This document shows, one piece after another, positions 44,350 to 55,167 of a stretch of 64,000 bases of DNA. Numbering within the stretch: the stretch's first letter is position 1; each line of letters begins with the position of its first letter. This stretch comes from Peiella sedimenti (GTDB lineage: Bacteria > Pseudomonadota > Alphaproteobacteria > Caulobacterales > Caulobacteraceae), in NCBI RefSeq assembly GCF_030504955.1, contig NZ_JAUKTR010000006.1, positions 164,251 through 228,250 of the forward strand, given 5' to 3'. The position numbers and the translations under genes were made by a program. Under the pieces are notes generated by a model. It was not told the origin of the DNA. It did no database searches and saw only the letters and a list, made by a program, of their open reading frames with translations.

Positions 44350-46185
44350 GTGCGATTTGACGACCGCTTCATCGAGGAACTGAAAAGCCGCCTCCGGCCC
44401 TCGGAGGTGATCGGCCGCACCGTGAAACTGAAGCGCCAAGGTCGCGAGTGGGCTGGCCTATCGCCCTTCTCGAAGGAAAAGACGCCGTCCTTTTTCGTCA
44501 ATGACGACAAGGGCTTCTACCACGACTTCAGCTCTGGCAAGCATGGCGACGTCATCTCGTTTCTGCAGGAGACCCAGCGCCTGAGCTTCCGCGAGGCGGT
44601 CGAGCGTCTCGCCGCCGAAGCCGGGATGCAACTGCCGGCCGAGGATCCGCGGGAGGCCGAGCGAGCCGAGCGCCGTCAGGGGCTGCAGGACTGGCTCGAT
44701 CTTGCCGCCAAGTACTTCGAAGCCAATCTGCGCCGTCCCCCGGGGCGCGCCGCCCGCGAGTATCTGACCCGGCGGGGCCTGCCCGAGGACCAGTGGAGCC
44801 GCTTTCGCCTGGGCTATGCCTCGGCTGACCGCACGGGACTGAAGGACGCCTTAGTGCAACGCGGCGCCCGCCCGGCCGATCTGGTGGAGGCGGGCCTGCT
44901 GATCGAGCCGGAGGACGGCGGCGCGCCCTATGACCGTTTCCGCGACCGCATCATCTTTCCCATCACCGATGGCCGCGGGCGGCTGATCTCCTTCGGCGGG
45001 CGGGCCATGAACCCGGATGCGCGCGCCAAGTACCTGAACGGCCCGGAGACCAGCCTCTTCCACAAGGGTTCGCACCTTTACGGTCTGTTTGACGCGCGTC
45101 GCCTGCTGGGCGGGGGGGGCGAGGCCCCCCTGGTCGTGGTCGAGGGCTACATGGACGTCATCGCCTGCCAACGTGCGGGCATCGCCGCCGTGGCGCCGAT
45201 GGGCACGGCCCTGACTGAGGACCAGATGCGGCTGCTCTGGCGTCTGCATCCCGAACCGACGCTTTGCTTCGATGGCGATGGCGCGGGGCTGCGCGCGGCG
45301 TTCCGGTCCATTGACCGGGCCTTGCCGGAGCTGAAGCCCGGCAAATCCTTCCGGTTCGCTCTGTTGGGCGGAGGGCAGGACCCCGACGATCTGCTGCGTG
45401 ACAAAGGGGCGGCGGCCCTGCGGGCGGCGGTGGACCAGACTGTCCCCCTGATCGACATGCTGTTCCGCAAGGAGGCCGAGGCCGAACCCCTGGCCACGCC
45501 GGAACAACGGGCGGGTTTCAAGCAGCGCCTGCGTGAGGCGGCCCGCCGTCTGCAGGACGCGGACCTGGCCGAGCAGTATCGAGCCGCCCTGTTCGAGCGC
45601 TTCGACCAGGCATTCCCGCGCGCATCCCGTCCGCAGGGCAGGGGCGGCTGGAACGCGCCCGCGCCCAAGCTGGGCCAGACCACAGAGGGCAAGGCCGCCC
45701 AGGCCGCGCTGACGGCCGCGCTCGAACCGCTGCCTGCCGCCATCGTCTCTTACGCGATTGATCATCCCGAGGTGCTGGACGACCGGTTGGAGACCCTGAC
45801 CCGTTCGGGCTTGGGGGACGAGCGGCTGGATCAACTGATCGCAGAGCTGGTTCGCCTGCGCCTTGACGCTGAAACCCTTGACAGCGCGATGCTTCGTCGC
45901 CATCTGGCCGGCTCTGGCCATCAGGTGCTGATGCGTGAGGTCGAGAAGGCGGCGGTAAAATCCGGCGCGCCCTTCCTGGCCACAGACGGACCCCTCGCCG
46001 TCGCACATGGTCAATGGTCGCTTGCGTTCGACGCTCTGAGCCGCCTTGCGGCTCTGGAGGAAGCCATTGAGTCTTCGAAGTCCGACGCGGACGGCTACAG
46101 AGCTCTTCCCACTCTCAAGGCCGAGCGTGACGCCCTGAAGCGTGCGATCGGCGCGGGAACCATCTGGGACGACGGCGGGTCATAA
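44350..46185 (+). CDS. dnaG: DNA primase with degenerate zinc-binding domain
   Basis: A 611-residue primase, GTG start at 44350 with AGAAGAGGG upstream. The N-terminal CHC2-type region is clearly homologous but has lost all four ligands: GLSPFSKEKTPSF (Cys and His of CPFH are Ser38 and Ser41) and YHDFSSGKHGD (both Cys of HCFGCG are Asp59 and Ser62). The catalytic core is intact: RIIFPITDGRGRLISFGGRA, the Toprim VVEGYMDVIACQRAGIAAVA and CFDGDGAGLRAAFRSID. The C-terminal helicase-interacting region spans about 455-605. It makes RNA primers with the replicative helicase. Confidence 0.95.
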   Translation: MRFDDRFIEELKSRLRPSEVIGRTVKLKRQGREWAGLSPFSKEKTPSFFVNDDKGFYHDFSSGKHGDVISFLQETQRLSFREAVERLAAEAGMQLPAEDPREAERAERRQGLQDWLDLAAKYFEANLRRPPGRAAREYLTRRGLPEDQWSRFRLGYASADRTGLKDALVQRGARPADLVEAGLLIEPEDGGAPYDRFRDRIIFPITDGRGRLISFGGRAMNPDARAKYLNGPETSLFHKGSHLYGLFDARRLLGGGGEAPLVVVEGYMDVIACQRAGIAAVAPMGTALTEDQMRLLWRLHPEPTLCFDGDGAGLRAAFRSIDRALPELKPGKSFRFALLGGGQDPDDLLRDKGAAALRAAVDQTVPLIDMLFRKEAEAEPLATPEQRAGFKQRLREAARRLQDADLAEQYRAALFERFDQAFPRASRPQGRGGWNAPAPKLGQTTEGKAAQAALTAALEPLPAAIVSYAIDHPEVLDDRLETLTRSGLGDERLDQLIAELVRLRLDAETLDSAMLRRHLAGSGHQVLMREVEKAAVKSGAPFLATDGPLAVAHGQWSLAFDALSRLAALEEAIESSKSDADGYRALPTLKAERDALKRAIGAGTIWDDGGS

Positions 46186-46252
46186 GAGGCCCTCCGCTTC
46201 CCGCACGAAAATTGCATAGCGGTCGCGGCGGGCGACCGACACGAAGGATGCG

Positions 46253-48184
<1,932 letters not shown>

Positions 48185-48239
48185 CGCCGCGTCATCCCTG
48201 ACGTCAGGCCGGCGACAGGTTTCCGCGCTAGGGTGAGCT

Positions 48240-48926
48240 GTGACCGACGCCGCGCGCATCCTGCTGGTGGAAGACGACCCGGCCCTGGCGGCGGCGCTGG
48301 TGGCGGCGCTGGGCCAGGCCAGTTGGCCGGTCGACCATGTGCGAACGCTGGCCGACGCCTTCGAGGCGGTCCTGCAGCGCGCCTATCGCCTCATCCTGCT
48401 GGATCGCGGCCTGCCCGACGGCGACGGCCTGACCCTCGTGGCGGCGGCGCGCTCACGCAGTCCCCGTCCGTCTATCCTGTTCATCACCGCGCGCGACGAG
48501 GTGGCCGACCGGGTCGAGGGCCTGGACGCGGGCGCCGACGACTACCTCGTGAAGCCCTTCTCTGTGGCGGAACTGCATGCCCGTGTCCGGGCGGCCTGGC
48601 GCCGCCCCGTCGAAGAGGGCGGCCCGGCCTTGGTGGCGGCCGGCCGGCTGAGCTTCGATCCCCATACGCGCGACGTGCGCCTGGCCGGCAAGCCGCTGCC
48701 CCTGCCGCGCCGCGAACTGGCGTTGCTGCAGGTCCTGATCTGCAGATCGGGCCGGGTGGTGCAGCGGGCGCACCTTGAAGCGGAAGTCTACGGACTGGAC
48801 GAGGAGGTCTCGGGCAATGCGCTTGAGACCCAGGTCTCGCGCCTGCGCCGCCGGCTTGAGGCCGAAGACGCCGGTGTGGAGCTGCGCACCATCCGCGGCG
48901 TCGGTTACATGTTGCGCCCGTGTTGA
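48240..48926 (+). CDS. OmpR/PhoB-family response regulator
   Basis: A 228-residue regulator, GTG start at 48240. The receiver has the acidic pair in ILLVEDDPALAAALVAAL, phospho-Asp in LILLDRGLPDGDGL and Lys in DDYLVKPFSVAEL. The C-terminal winged helix (about 125-225) includes LPLPRRELALLQVLICRSGR and ETQVSRLRRRLEAE. The stop overlaps the start of the kinase, its likely partner. Regulated genes are unknown. Confidence 0.93.
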   Translation: MTDAARILLVEDDPALAAALVAALGQASWPVDHVRTLADAFEAVLQRAYRLILLDRGLPDGDGLTLVAAARSRSPRPSILFITARDEVADRVEGLDAGADDYLVKPFSVAELHARVRAAWRRPVEEGGPALVAAGRLSFDPHTRDVRLAGKPLPLPRRELALLQVLICRSGRVVQRAHLEAEVYGLDEEVSGNALETQVSRLRRRLEAEDAGVELRTIRGVGYMLRPC

Positions 48927-50278
48927 GGTGGCCCCGGTCCCTGGCGGTGCGCGCCGTAGCGGCCCTCATCGCGGTCCATGTGCTGGCGATCTTCCTCGGC
49001 CTCGGCCTCGGGATCCTTTCCGGCCGGAAGACCGCTGAGGGCGGCGCGGATGTGGGCCAGGAACTGGCCGCCATGGAGCTGAGGTTCGAGCAGGGTCGGT
49101 GGGTCATGCCCACAGACGGCGCCTTCGCCTCGCTGGCCGCCCGCAATCCCGGCCTTTGGCTGGTCGGAGCGGACCGGGAACAGTCCATCGTCCTGGGCAG
49201 GCCGCCGGACCCCGCCCTGGTTCTGTTCGGACTGGCGCCCGCGACAGGGTCAGAGGCGCAGGCCCGGGGAGGGGCGGGGACGCTTCTTGCGAACGCCGTC
49301 ATCGCCCAGGAGCGGATCGGGGGCCGTACGATCCTGCTGGCCGTGGGCGGCGTGGACCCCAGCACCGTGACGCGCATGGATGTGCTGCGGACATTTTCCC
49401 TGGGTCCCGCCCTCGCCCTGCTGACCGGCTTCGCGGTGATGGGCCTAGTCGCCGTGCTCCTGGCCATACCGCTCCTGTCTCGCGCCCTGCGGCCTGTGAT
49501 CGAGGATGCGGCCTTGATCGGCCCCGACGGGATCGGACGCCTGGACGAGATGCGCACGCCGATGGAGCTTCAGCCTCTGGCCCGCGCACTCAATGGGGCC
49601 CTTGACCGCCTGGAGGCGGAGCTGGGCCGTCGCAAGCGCCTGATCTCCAACGTAGCGCACGAACTGCGCACGCCGCTGGCCGTGCTGTCCCTGCGCGTCG
49701 ACTCCGTGGGCGAGCCCGGCCCCGAGCGCGAGGCGCTGCGGGCGGAGGTGGATCGCCTGACCCGCGTCACGGAACAGATGCTGGCCCTGGAGCGCCTGTC
49801 GCTACAGGCGACCGACCGGCGGCCGCTCGATCTGGCTGAGGCCGCCCGGAGCGTCACCGCGGCGTTGGCCCCCGTGGCCATGGACGCCGGCTACGAGCTG
49901 GAGCTGGAGACGCCGGGCCGTGCCGTGGAGGTTCTCGGAGATCCGGTGGCCGTAGAGCGGGCCATCACAAATCTGGTCGGCAACGCCATCGCCCACGCAG
50001 GCGGCCGCGGAGAAATCCGGGTGGTGGTCGATGAGGCCGGCCTTGAGGTTCGCGACGAGGGGCCCGGAGTGTCTCAAGCGGTCCAGCCCCGGCTTTTCGA
50101 GGCCTTCGCCCGGGGCGGGGAAGCGGCCGGCTCGGGTCTGGGCCTGCACCTGACCCGCGAAATCATGCGCGGACTGGGCGGTGAGGTCAGTTGGCGGCGC
50201 GAAGGTCGGCAGACGACATTCCGCCTGCAGTTCCCGGCTGGGGGCGCCGCCACCGGCGGAAGCGCCCGCAAAGGCTGA
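48920..50278 (+). CDS. Sensor histidine kinase of a two-component pair
   Basis: A 452-residue kinase, start GTG 48920 (or TTG 48923) overlapping the regulator stop. Two membrane helices (about 10-32 and 150-175) bracket a small periplasmic domain. A HAMP-like segment follows. HisKA is ISNVAHELRTPLAVLSLRVD, the N box ITNLVGNAIAHAGGRGEI and the G boxes DEGPGVSQAVQPRLFEAFAR and GSGLGLHLTREIMRGL. It should phosphorylate the adjacent OmpR-type regulator; the signal is unknown. Confidence 0.93.
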   Translation: MLRWPRSLAVRAVAALIAVHVLAIFLGLGLGILSGRKTAEGGADVGQELAAMELRFEQGRWVMPTDGAFASLAARNPGLWLVGADREQSIVLGRPPDPALVLFGLAPATGSEAQARGGAGTLLANAVIAQERIGGRTILLAVGGVDPSTVTRMDVLRTFSLGPALALLTGFAVMGLVAVLLAIPLLSRALRPVIEDAALIGPDGIGRLDEMRTPMELQPLARALNGALDRLEAELGRRKRLISNVAHELRTPLAVLSLRVDSVGEPGPEREALRAEVDRLTRVTEQMLALERLSLQATDRRPLDLAEAARSVTAALAPVAMDAGYELELETPGRAVEVLGDPVAVERAITNLVGNAIAHAGGRGEIRVVVDEAGLEVRDEGPGVSQAVQPRLFEAFARGGEAAGSGLGLHLTREIMRGLGGEVSWRREGRQTTFRLQFPAGGAATGGSARKG

Positions 50279-50400
50279 AGCCTGTCGCCAAGCTGGCGGG
50301 GAAAGCCGTCGCCGCGTCAGGTCGCCGACAGGCGCGCGTTCTAGCGTGCCGCCTCTCCCTGGCTCAACGCGGCCGGGGCCTTCAAACAGGTGAACGTCGA

Positions 50401-51951
50401 ATGTCCCAGTCCCAGTGCTCCTCCGTCGTAACCGGCCTCGTGGCCGCCGCCCTGATCTGCGCCGCCCCGGCCTCGGCCTCGGCCCAGGCCGCGCCGCCTG
50501 CTCCGGCGGTCGCTCAGACGCCCGTCGCTCCCAACCTGAGCACCCCGGTCCCCGCCCGCTTCGAGCCGGTTCGGCAGGCGATTCTGGAGGTGATGACGCA
50601 GGCCAACGTGCCCTCCATCGCCGTGGCGGTGGTGGAGGATGGCCGGATCGTGTGGGAGCAAGCCTTCGGCTGGGCGGACAGGGAGCGCCAGATCGCCGCC
50701 ACGGCGCATACCGCCTATTCGGTGGCCTCCATGACCAAGCCGATCACGGCCACGGCGGTGATGGCGCTTCGCGACGCCGGGCGAATCGATATCGACGCGC
50801 CGGTGGAGCGGTATCTGGGGGGCGCGCGCCTGGGCGGCATCTCCGGAGCGGCCGATCAGGTCACCGCCCGCCGGATCATGGCTCATTCCGCCGGCCTGCC
50901 GCAGTTCGGCTTGTTCCGGCTGGATGGTTCGGCACCGGCGGACGCGACCGAAACCATCTCGAACTTCGGCCTGGTGGTGTTTCCGCCGAACACCCGTTTC
51001 GAATACTCCAACATCGGCATGCGCATCCTCGACGTCGCGATCGAGCAAGCGTCGGGGCAGAGCTATGGCGACTATCTGAGCCGGGCGGTGTTCGGGCCGC
51101 TGGGCATGGCCGACAGCGCCGTCGGCCTGCCTTCGGGCAACGAAACCGCTGTGCGCTACGACAACGAGCGCGAGCCGATGCGGTTCTACCTGACAGACCA
51201 CCCGGGCTCGGGCGATGTCTGGGCCAGCGCCCACGACATGGGCCGCTTTCTCGCCTTCCACCTGGCTGGCCCCGCGAGCGATCAAGCCACGATCCTGAGC
51301 GACGCCACACGCCTGGAGATGCAGCGTCCCGCCAGCGCCGCGCCCATGTCGGACGGGCCGGGGTCGGCGCGGCGAGACGTGGGCGCGAACTGGATCATCA
51401 GCTCCAGCAACGGCCATCCGCAGATCTGGCATTCGGGCGGGCAGCCCGGCGTCAGCAGCGTCATGGCCTTCTTCCCTGAGCAGGGGGTGGGCTTCGTGCT
51501 GCTGGCCAACTCTTCCGCGCCCTTGGGGCCCATCGGCCAGGCGATCCGCCAGGCGGTGGCGCCAGAGCTGCTGGAGCCGGAAAGCCCGCGGGTCGAGACT
51601 CCGCCGACGCTGATCCCGTTCACCGGAGTCTGGCGGGGGACCGTCACGAGCCATGTCGGCGATCAGCCCCTGTCGCTCACCTTCGGTGCGGACGGCCAGG
51701 TGACGGCCGCTTTCGCCGGCCAGCCCGCGGCGCCTCTATCGCGGACTGCCTACGAGGACGGGGCGCTGACCGGAGTTCTTGCGGGCCAAAGCGACCTGCC
51801 CGAGGCCGCGGCCGCGCCGCACCGCTTCGCGCTCAGGCTCGTGGAGGCCGACGGCGAGCTGGTCGGCCAGCTGGTCGCTCAGGGCATGAACGACGATGTC
51901 GTTTTCATGCTGCCCAGCTTCGTTCGTCTCAGGCCGGCGGGCGACTCCTAG
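50401..51951 (+). CDS. Exported serine hydrolase, class C beta-lactamase family
   Basis: A 516-residue protein starting at ATG 50401 (MSQSQCSSVVTGLVAAALIC) with an Ala-rich signal peptide (to about residue 28). The penicillin-binding motifs are present: SxxK in SVASMTKPITAT (about 105), YxN in FEYSNIGMRIL and the HxG-like QIWHSGGQPGVSS. A C-terminal beta domain (about 410-516, VWRGTVTSHVGDQPLSLTF) resembles those of EstB/CubicO-like esterases. Substrates could be esters or D-amino peptides; resistance is not implied. Confidence 0.88.
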   Translation: MSQSQCSSVVTGLVAAALICAAPASASAQAAPPAPAVAQTPVAPNLSTPVPARFEPVRQAILEVMTQANVPSIAVAVVEDGRIVWEQAFGWADRERQIAATAHTAYSVASMTKPITATAVMALRDAGRIDIDAPVERYLGGARLGGISGAADQVTARRIMAHSAGLPQFGLFRLDGSAPADATETISNFGLVVFPPNTRFEYSNIGMRILDVAIEQASGQSYGDYLSRAVFGPLGMADSAVGLPSGNETAVRYDNEREPMRFYLTDHPGSGDVWASAHDMGRFLAFHLAGPASDQATILSDATRLEMQRPASAAPMSDGPGSARRDVGANWIISSSNGHPQIWHSGGQPGVSSVMAFFPEQGVGFVLLANSSAPLGPIGQAIRQAVAPELLEPESPRVETPPTLIPFTGVWRGTVTSHVGDQPLSLTFGADGQVTAAFAGQPAAPLSRTAYEDGALTGVLAGQSDLPEAAAAPHRFALRLVEADGELVGQLVAQGMNDDVVFMLPSFVRLRPAGDS

Positions 51952-52027
51952 AGCTTGAGCAAGCCGCCGCCAGGCCTTGAGGCAGGGAAGGGCAACCTCG
52001 TTGGCGTTCAAACGCTTGATCTGGACC

Positions 52028-52071
52028 GGGTCGACCGGGCCTCTCGGGCGTAGCGCCCGCAAGGTCGACCC
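52028..52071 (+). promoter_or_regulatory. Stem-loop in the leader of the small lipoprotein gene
   Basis: An outer perfect 9-bp stem GGGTCGACC (52028-52036) / GGTCGACCC (52063-52071) encloses an inner 6-bp stem CGGGCG/CGCCCG (52045-52059). The structure ends five bases before the GGAGG ribosome binding site (52076-52080) of the gene at 52089. It could regulate translation or stability; there is no terminator T-run. Confidence 0.55.
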
Positions 52072-52088
52072 GCAGGAGGCGCCACGTC

Positions 52089-52427
52089 ATGCGACTGACC
52101 CTTCACCTCGGTCTGGCCGCGGCCCTGGGACTGCCCGGCGCCTGCGCGCCGACGCCCTCGCCGGAGCCCTATGTGGTGACCGAGCAGCGCTGCGTCGCGC
52201 CGGACGGCCGCATGACGCCGCCCCTGGGCCTGCATGAGGGGCGGACCCCTACCTGCGCGCCAGGCGAGCGCCTGACCGTCATTCCGGCCTGCGCCGAGGG
52301 CCAGGCCCCCAGCGCGCGCTGGCACGAGCCATCCGATCCGGCGCGCTACGCCGCGGCGCGTGACTTGAGCTTCCTGGGCGACGGCGACGCCACCGGCCCC
52401 TACTGCCTGCCCGCGCCGCCCCGCTAG
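52089..52427 (+). CDS. Small lipoprotein-like protein
   Basis: A 112-residue protein with GGAGG nine bases before the ATG. The N-terminus RLTLHLGLAAALGLPGACAP ends in a lipobox-like GAC, predicting outer-membrane or periplasmic lipidation. The mature part is Pro/Cys-rich with four more Cys (QRCVAPDG, TPTCAPGER, IPACAEGQ, GPYCLPAPP), suggesting two disulfides. No family recognised. Confidence 0.6.
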   Translation: MRLTLHLGLAAALGLPGACAPTPSPEPYVVTEQRCVAPDGRMTPPLGLHEGRTPTCAPGERLTVIPACAEGQAPSARWHEPSDPARYAAARDLSFLGDGDATGPYCLPAPPR

Positions 52428-52546
52428 GCCCGCCGCTCTACAGGGCGCAGAAACAGGTCAGCGCTTTTTGACCTGGACCCGCCGCAGGGGTGCAGAGGGG
52501 ACAGGCCGGATATCCTCGCCCCGCGGCGCGGCCCGACAATGGGCCC

Positions 52547-53350
52547 ATGACACCAAAGACCCCGTGCCGCGACGACGCCGCCGCCGACCCGCCCGCCCCC
52601 TATCGCATCGTGGGGCCCCACGTCTGGACCCTGGTGCGCGGCGCCTATCTGGGCGGCATGTCCGCCCGCGCCTGCGCCGAACGCTTCGGCGTCGGCCTGT
52701 CGAACCTGAAGCGCAAGGCGCGCGAGGAGGGCTGGCGCCGCGCCGACCACGCCCGGGCCCTGGATCGCGCCCATGAGGCCGCCGCCACATCGCCCCAGAC
52801 CCCGGATATCCCCGCATTCACGCCCGATCCGCCACAGGATGCTGAAGGCCACCCGACGGCGCGGGCCCTGGACAAGGCCGAGCAGCTGCTGCTGCACGGC
52901 GACCCCGCGCGCGCGGCCCAGACCCTGCAAGCCGCCGAGACCCTGGCCGAGGCGCGCCAGAGGCTGGCGGCGGCTCAGGCGGAGACGGAGGTCAGCGAGG
53001 CGCGCATGATCGAGCTGCGCGCCGCCTTTCAGGCCGAGCTGTGGGACCGGGCCCAGCGGCTCGCCGAGCAAATGCTGAGCGACCGGCTCTGCGGGATCCC
53101 GGCGATCGTGTCGGGGGCGGTCTATCGCTGGCGGGCGATGCACTTCGGCCCGGAGGTGGCGCGCAACGACTTCATCGAGGCGCTGAACAGCGGCTGCGCC
53201 AGCGAATATTGGGACGAGGAGGGGAATCTGCGCCCGCCGCCCGATCCGGCGGGCATCGACCTGATGATGGCGGCCCAGCACCAGCGCGAGTGCGCCTGGC
53301 GCCGCGAACACCGGGGGGATCAGGCGGCGGACTGGGAGGAACTGGTGTAG
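52547..53350 (+). CDS. Unidentified protein with N-terminal HTH-like segment
   Basis: A 267-residue protein, start ATG 52547 (MTPKTPCRDDAAADPP). Residues about 33-63 (YLGGMSARACAERFGVGLSN) resemble a helix-turn-helix as in terminase small subunits or homeodomain-like proteins. The middle is an Ala/Glu-rich helical region (about 105-180), then a compact C-terminal region (IPAIVSGAVYRWRAMHFGPE). It ends four bases before the 3' end of tRNA-Thr, a position reminiscent of integrated elements, but no integrase is nearby. Function unknown. Confidence 0.6.
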   Translation: MTPKTPCRDDAAADPPAPYRIVGPHVWTLVRGAYLGGMSARACAERFGVGLSNLKRKAREEGWRRADHARALDRAHEAAATSPQTPDIPAFTPDPPQDAEGHPTARALDKAEQLLLHGDPARAAQTLQAAETLAEARQRLAAAQAETEVSEARMIELRAAFQAELWDRAQRLAEQMLSDRLCGIPAIVSGAVYRWRAMHFGPEVARNDFIEALNSGCASEYWDEEGNLRPPPDPAGIDLMMAAQHQRECAWRREHRGDQAADWEELV

Positions 53351-53354
53351 GCGC

Positions 53355-53430
53355 TGGCGCCGGCTGCCGGAATCGAACCAGCGACCTTCTGATTACAAAT
53401 CAGCTGCTCTACCAACTGAGCTAAGCCGGC
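53355..53430 (-). tRNA. tRNA-Thr (TGT)
   Basis: Reverse-strand cloverleaf with acceptor GCCGGCT/AGCCGGC, D-arm AGCTCAGTTGGTAGAGC, anticodon loop TTTGTAA (anticodon TGT), T-arm with TTCGATT and an encoded CCA. The top anticodon-stem pair is a G-A mismatch, otherwise the fold is standard. Confidence 0.93.
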
Positions 53431-53485
53431 CAGGCCAGCAATCGGCCCAGCGGCGGCTAATGCCCAGCCCGAGGCCGGAAGGCAA

Positions 53486-53517
53486 GCGGGACGGACGCCT
53501 CGATGGGTCCGTCCCGC
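53486..53517 (-). terminator. Hairpin downstream of the DUF1761 gene
   Basis: A perfect 11-bp stem GCGGGACGGAC (53486-53496) / GTCCGTCCCGC (53507-53517) with a 10-base loop lies nine bases after the stop of the reverse-strand gene. The downstream T content on the reverse strand is low (TTGCCTT), so it may be a weak terminator; it would separate that gene from tRNA-Thr. Confidence 0.55.
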
Positions 53518-53525
53518 CTTAAGGA

Positions 53526-53939
53526 TCAGGCCGACCTGCCCAGCTTGAGCCCGCCGATGACGGCGCCGCCGACGGTGTAGATGACCAGGAAGTGCCCCCC
53601 GTCGATGGGGATCAGGCCCGTGGGCGCGCCCCCATAGATGAAGGCGTAGGCGAGGCTGGTGCAGGCGAAGAACAGGCCGATCAGGAAGCCGGTGCGGGCG
53701 CCGCCCACCCAACCGCCGCCGCCGAGACGCGGCACGGCCCAGCCCAAACCCACGGCGGTGACGAGGCTGTTCACCGCGCCCAAGATCATGGCCGTGGTCC
53801 CGCCCTGGGCCATCTGTTCGGCGGTGACGCCGGACAGGGCCATCCACTGGGCCTCGAACAGCATGCCGTACCAAAGCCAGCCGATCAGATACATGACGAT
53901 GGCGGCGATAACGACCGCCGTCCAGTTGACGCCCTTCAT
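53526..53939 (-). CDS. DUF1761 family membrane protein
   Basis: A 137-residue protein with four hydrophobic helices (about 8-27, 49-68, 80-100, 112-130). Family signature parts include IGWLWYGMLFEAQWMALSGV at the N-terminus and FFACTSLAYAFIYGG. DUF1761 proteins are small integral membrane proteins without an established function. The gene is isolated, reading toward tRNA-Thr. Confidence 0.88.
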   Translation of the reverse strand: MKGVNWTAVVIAAIVMYLIGWLWYGMLFEAQWMALSGVTAEQMAQGGTTAMILGAVNSLVTAVGLGWAVPRLGGGGWVGGARTGFLIGLFFACTSLAYAFIYGGAPTGLIPIDGGHFLVIYTVGGAVIGGLKLGRSA

Positions 53940-54110
53940 GGTGGGGACCCCTTCTTCAGACGCGAGGTCTTTCGGGTGGTGCGGCGCCTCGCCTGACCGT
54001 GAGCTTGACCGAAATCTGAGCCGTGCAGGTGCGCGGCCTGCTCGACCGAATTCGGCCTGGGGTTAAGCTAAGCCGTTTTCGCGTGTCGAAAAAGCGGCGT
54101 TATGCGAAGC

Positions 54111-55097
54111 CTATCTGGCTTGATTCAGCAGACGGCGCGCGACCTCGCACGGCTCGCCGCCATCTTCAGAATTGGCCAGGACGGCGGCGAAGCGGCCGTC
54201 GCCGGGAATCCAGAAGACGCAGGAGCGAAAGCCGGGCGAGGAGCCGCCGTGGTGAAGAGTGACGCCGCCGACTTCTTCCTCCACGTACCAGCCCATGCCG
54301 TAGCCGGTCGGACCGCCGGACGTCTGTCCTGAGCGACCGAGCAAGGATAGCAGGTCCGGTTCGAGAACCCGCCCTTCCGAAAGGGCGCGGTGCCACAGCG
54401 CCAGATCCAGGGCTGTTCCGACAAGACCGCCGGCTGCGTAGCCAATCGTGCCGGAGAAATAGGGTGCATTGCTAAGGCCGCCGTCCGCGTCCCTCACATA
54501 GCCCCGGGCGCGATGAGGAATGAGGACGGCGGTCTCGCCGGGCATCAGATGCGTCAGGCCCAGGGGTGCGAACAGCCTCTCGCCCATATAGGACCAGTAA
54601 GGCTGGCCGGAGCGCGCCTCGATGATGCGCCCAAGCAGCCAGTAGTTCAGATTGCTGTAGGCGAAGGCCTGACCGGGCGGCGCCTGAGGCGGGATGCCGG
54701 CGAGCGCCTGGATCATCTGGACGGGCGTCCAATCGCGGGTGATGTCCCGCAGGATCGGGGTCATGTCGCCGCTGAGGCCGGAGGTCTGGTTGAGTAGCTG
54801 TTCGACCGTGATGTCGCGCCAGGCGGGGAGCGTGTCCGGGAGCAGTTGGCCAATGGTGTCGTCCAGCCCCAGGCGGCCGTCCTGCACCAGCGTGAGCACG
54901 GCGACGGCGGTGAAGGACTTGGTCAGGGACGACAGGCGAAAGACCGTCTCGGGGGTGACCGGCGCGCCGGCCTCGATGTCGGCGTAGCCGTAGGCGGTGA
55001 CGCTGGTTCCGCCGGACCCGCCTGTCACCTCGATCCTGCCAGGTTCGGGGGCGGGCGTCAGGGCGAGACAGCAGGCGAGGGCGAGGGCGGGGGACAT
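54111..55097 (-). CDS. Exported serine hydrolase, beta-lactamase-like fold
   Basis: A 328-residue protein with a short signal segment (MSPALALACCLALTPAP). It has SxxK in FRLSSLTKSFTAVAVLTLVQ, YxN in QAFAYSNLNYWLLGRI, and the third motif HHGGSSPGFRSC. It is a distant relative of the hydrolase at 50401. Likely an esterase or D-aminopeptidase; the substrate is unknown. The adjacent AraC regulator (55168) is on the same strand upstream. Confidence 0.88.
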   Translation of the reverse strand: MSPALALACCLALTPAPEPGRIEVTGGSGGTSVTAYGYADIEAGAPVTPETVFRLSSLTKSFTAVAVLTLVQDGRLGLDDTIGQLLPDTLPAWRDITVEQLLNQTSGLSGDMTPILRDITRDWTPVQMIQALAGIPPQAPPGQAFAYSNLNYWLLGRIIEARSGQPYWSYMGERLFAPLGLTHLMPGETAVLIPHRARGYVRDADGGLSNAPYFSGTIGYAAGGLVGTALDLALWHRALSEGRVLEPDLLSLLGRSGQTSGGPTGYGMGWYVEEEVGGVTLHHGGSSPGFRSCVFWIPGDGRFAAVLANSEDGGEPCEVARRLLNQAR

Positions 55098-55167
55098 GGC
55101 GGGCTCCGGTGTAGAGCCAGGCTGGCGATGGCGGCTTGCCGTGGCGTCCCAGAACGCGAAGCGGGCG

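Noticed and set aside
52547..53350. Phage terminase small subunit
   Set aside because: Only a short HTH-like stretch resembles it and no large subunit or other phage genes are near.
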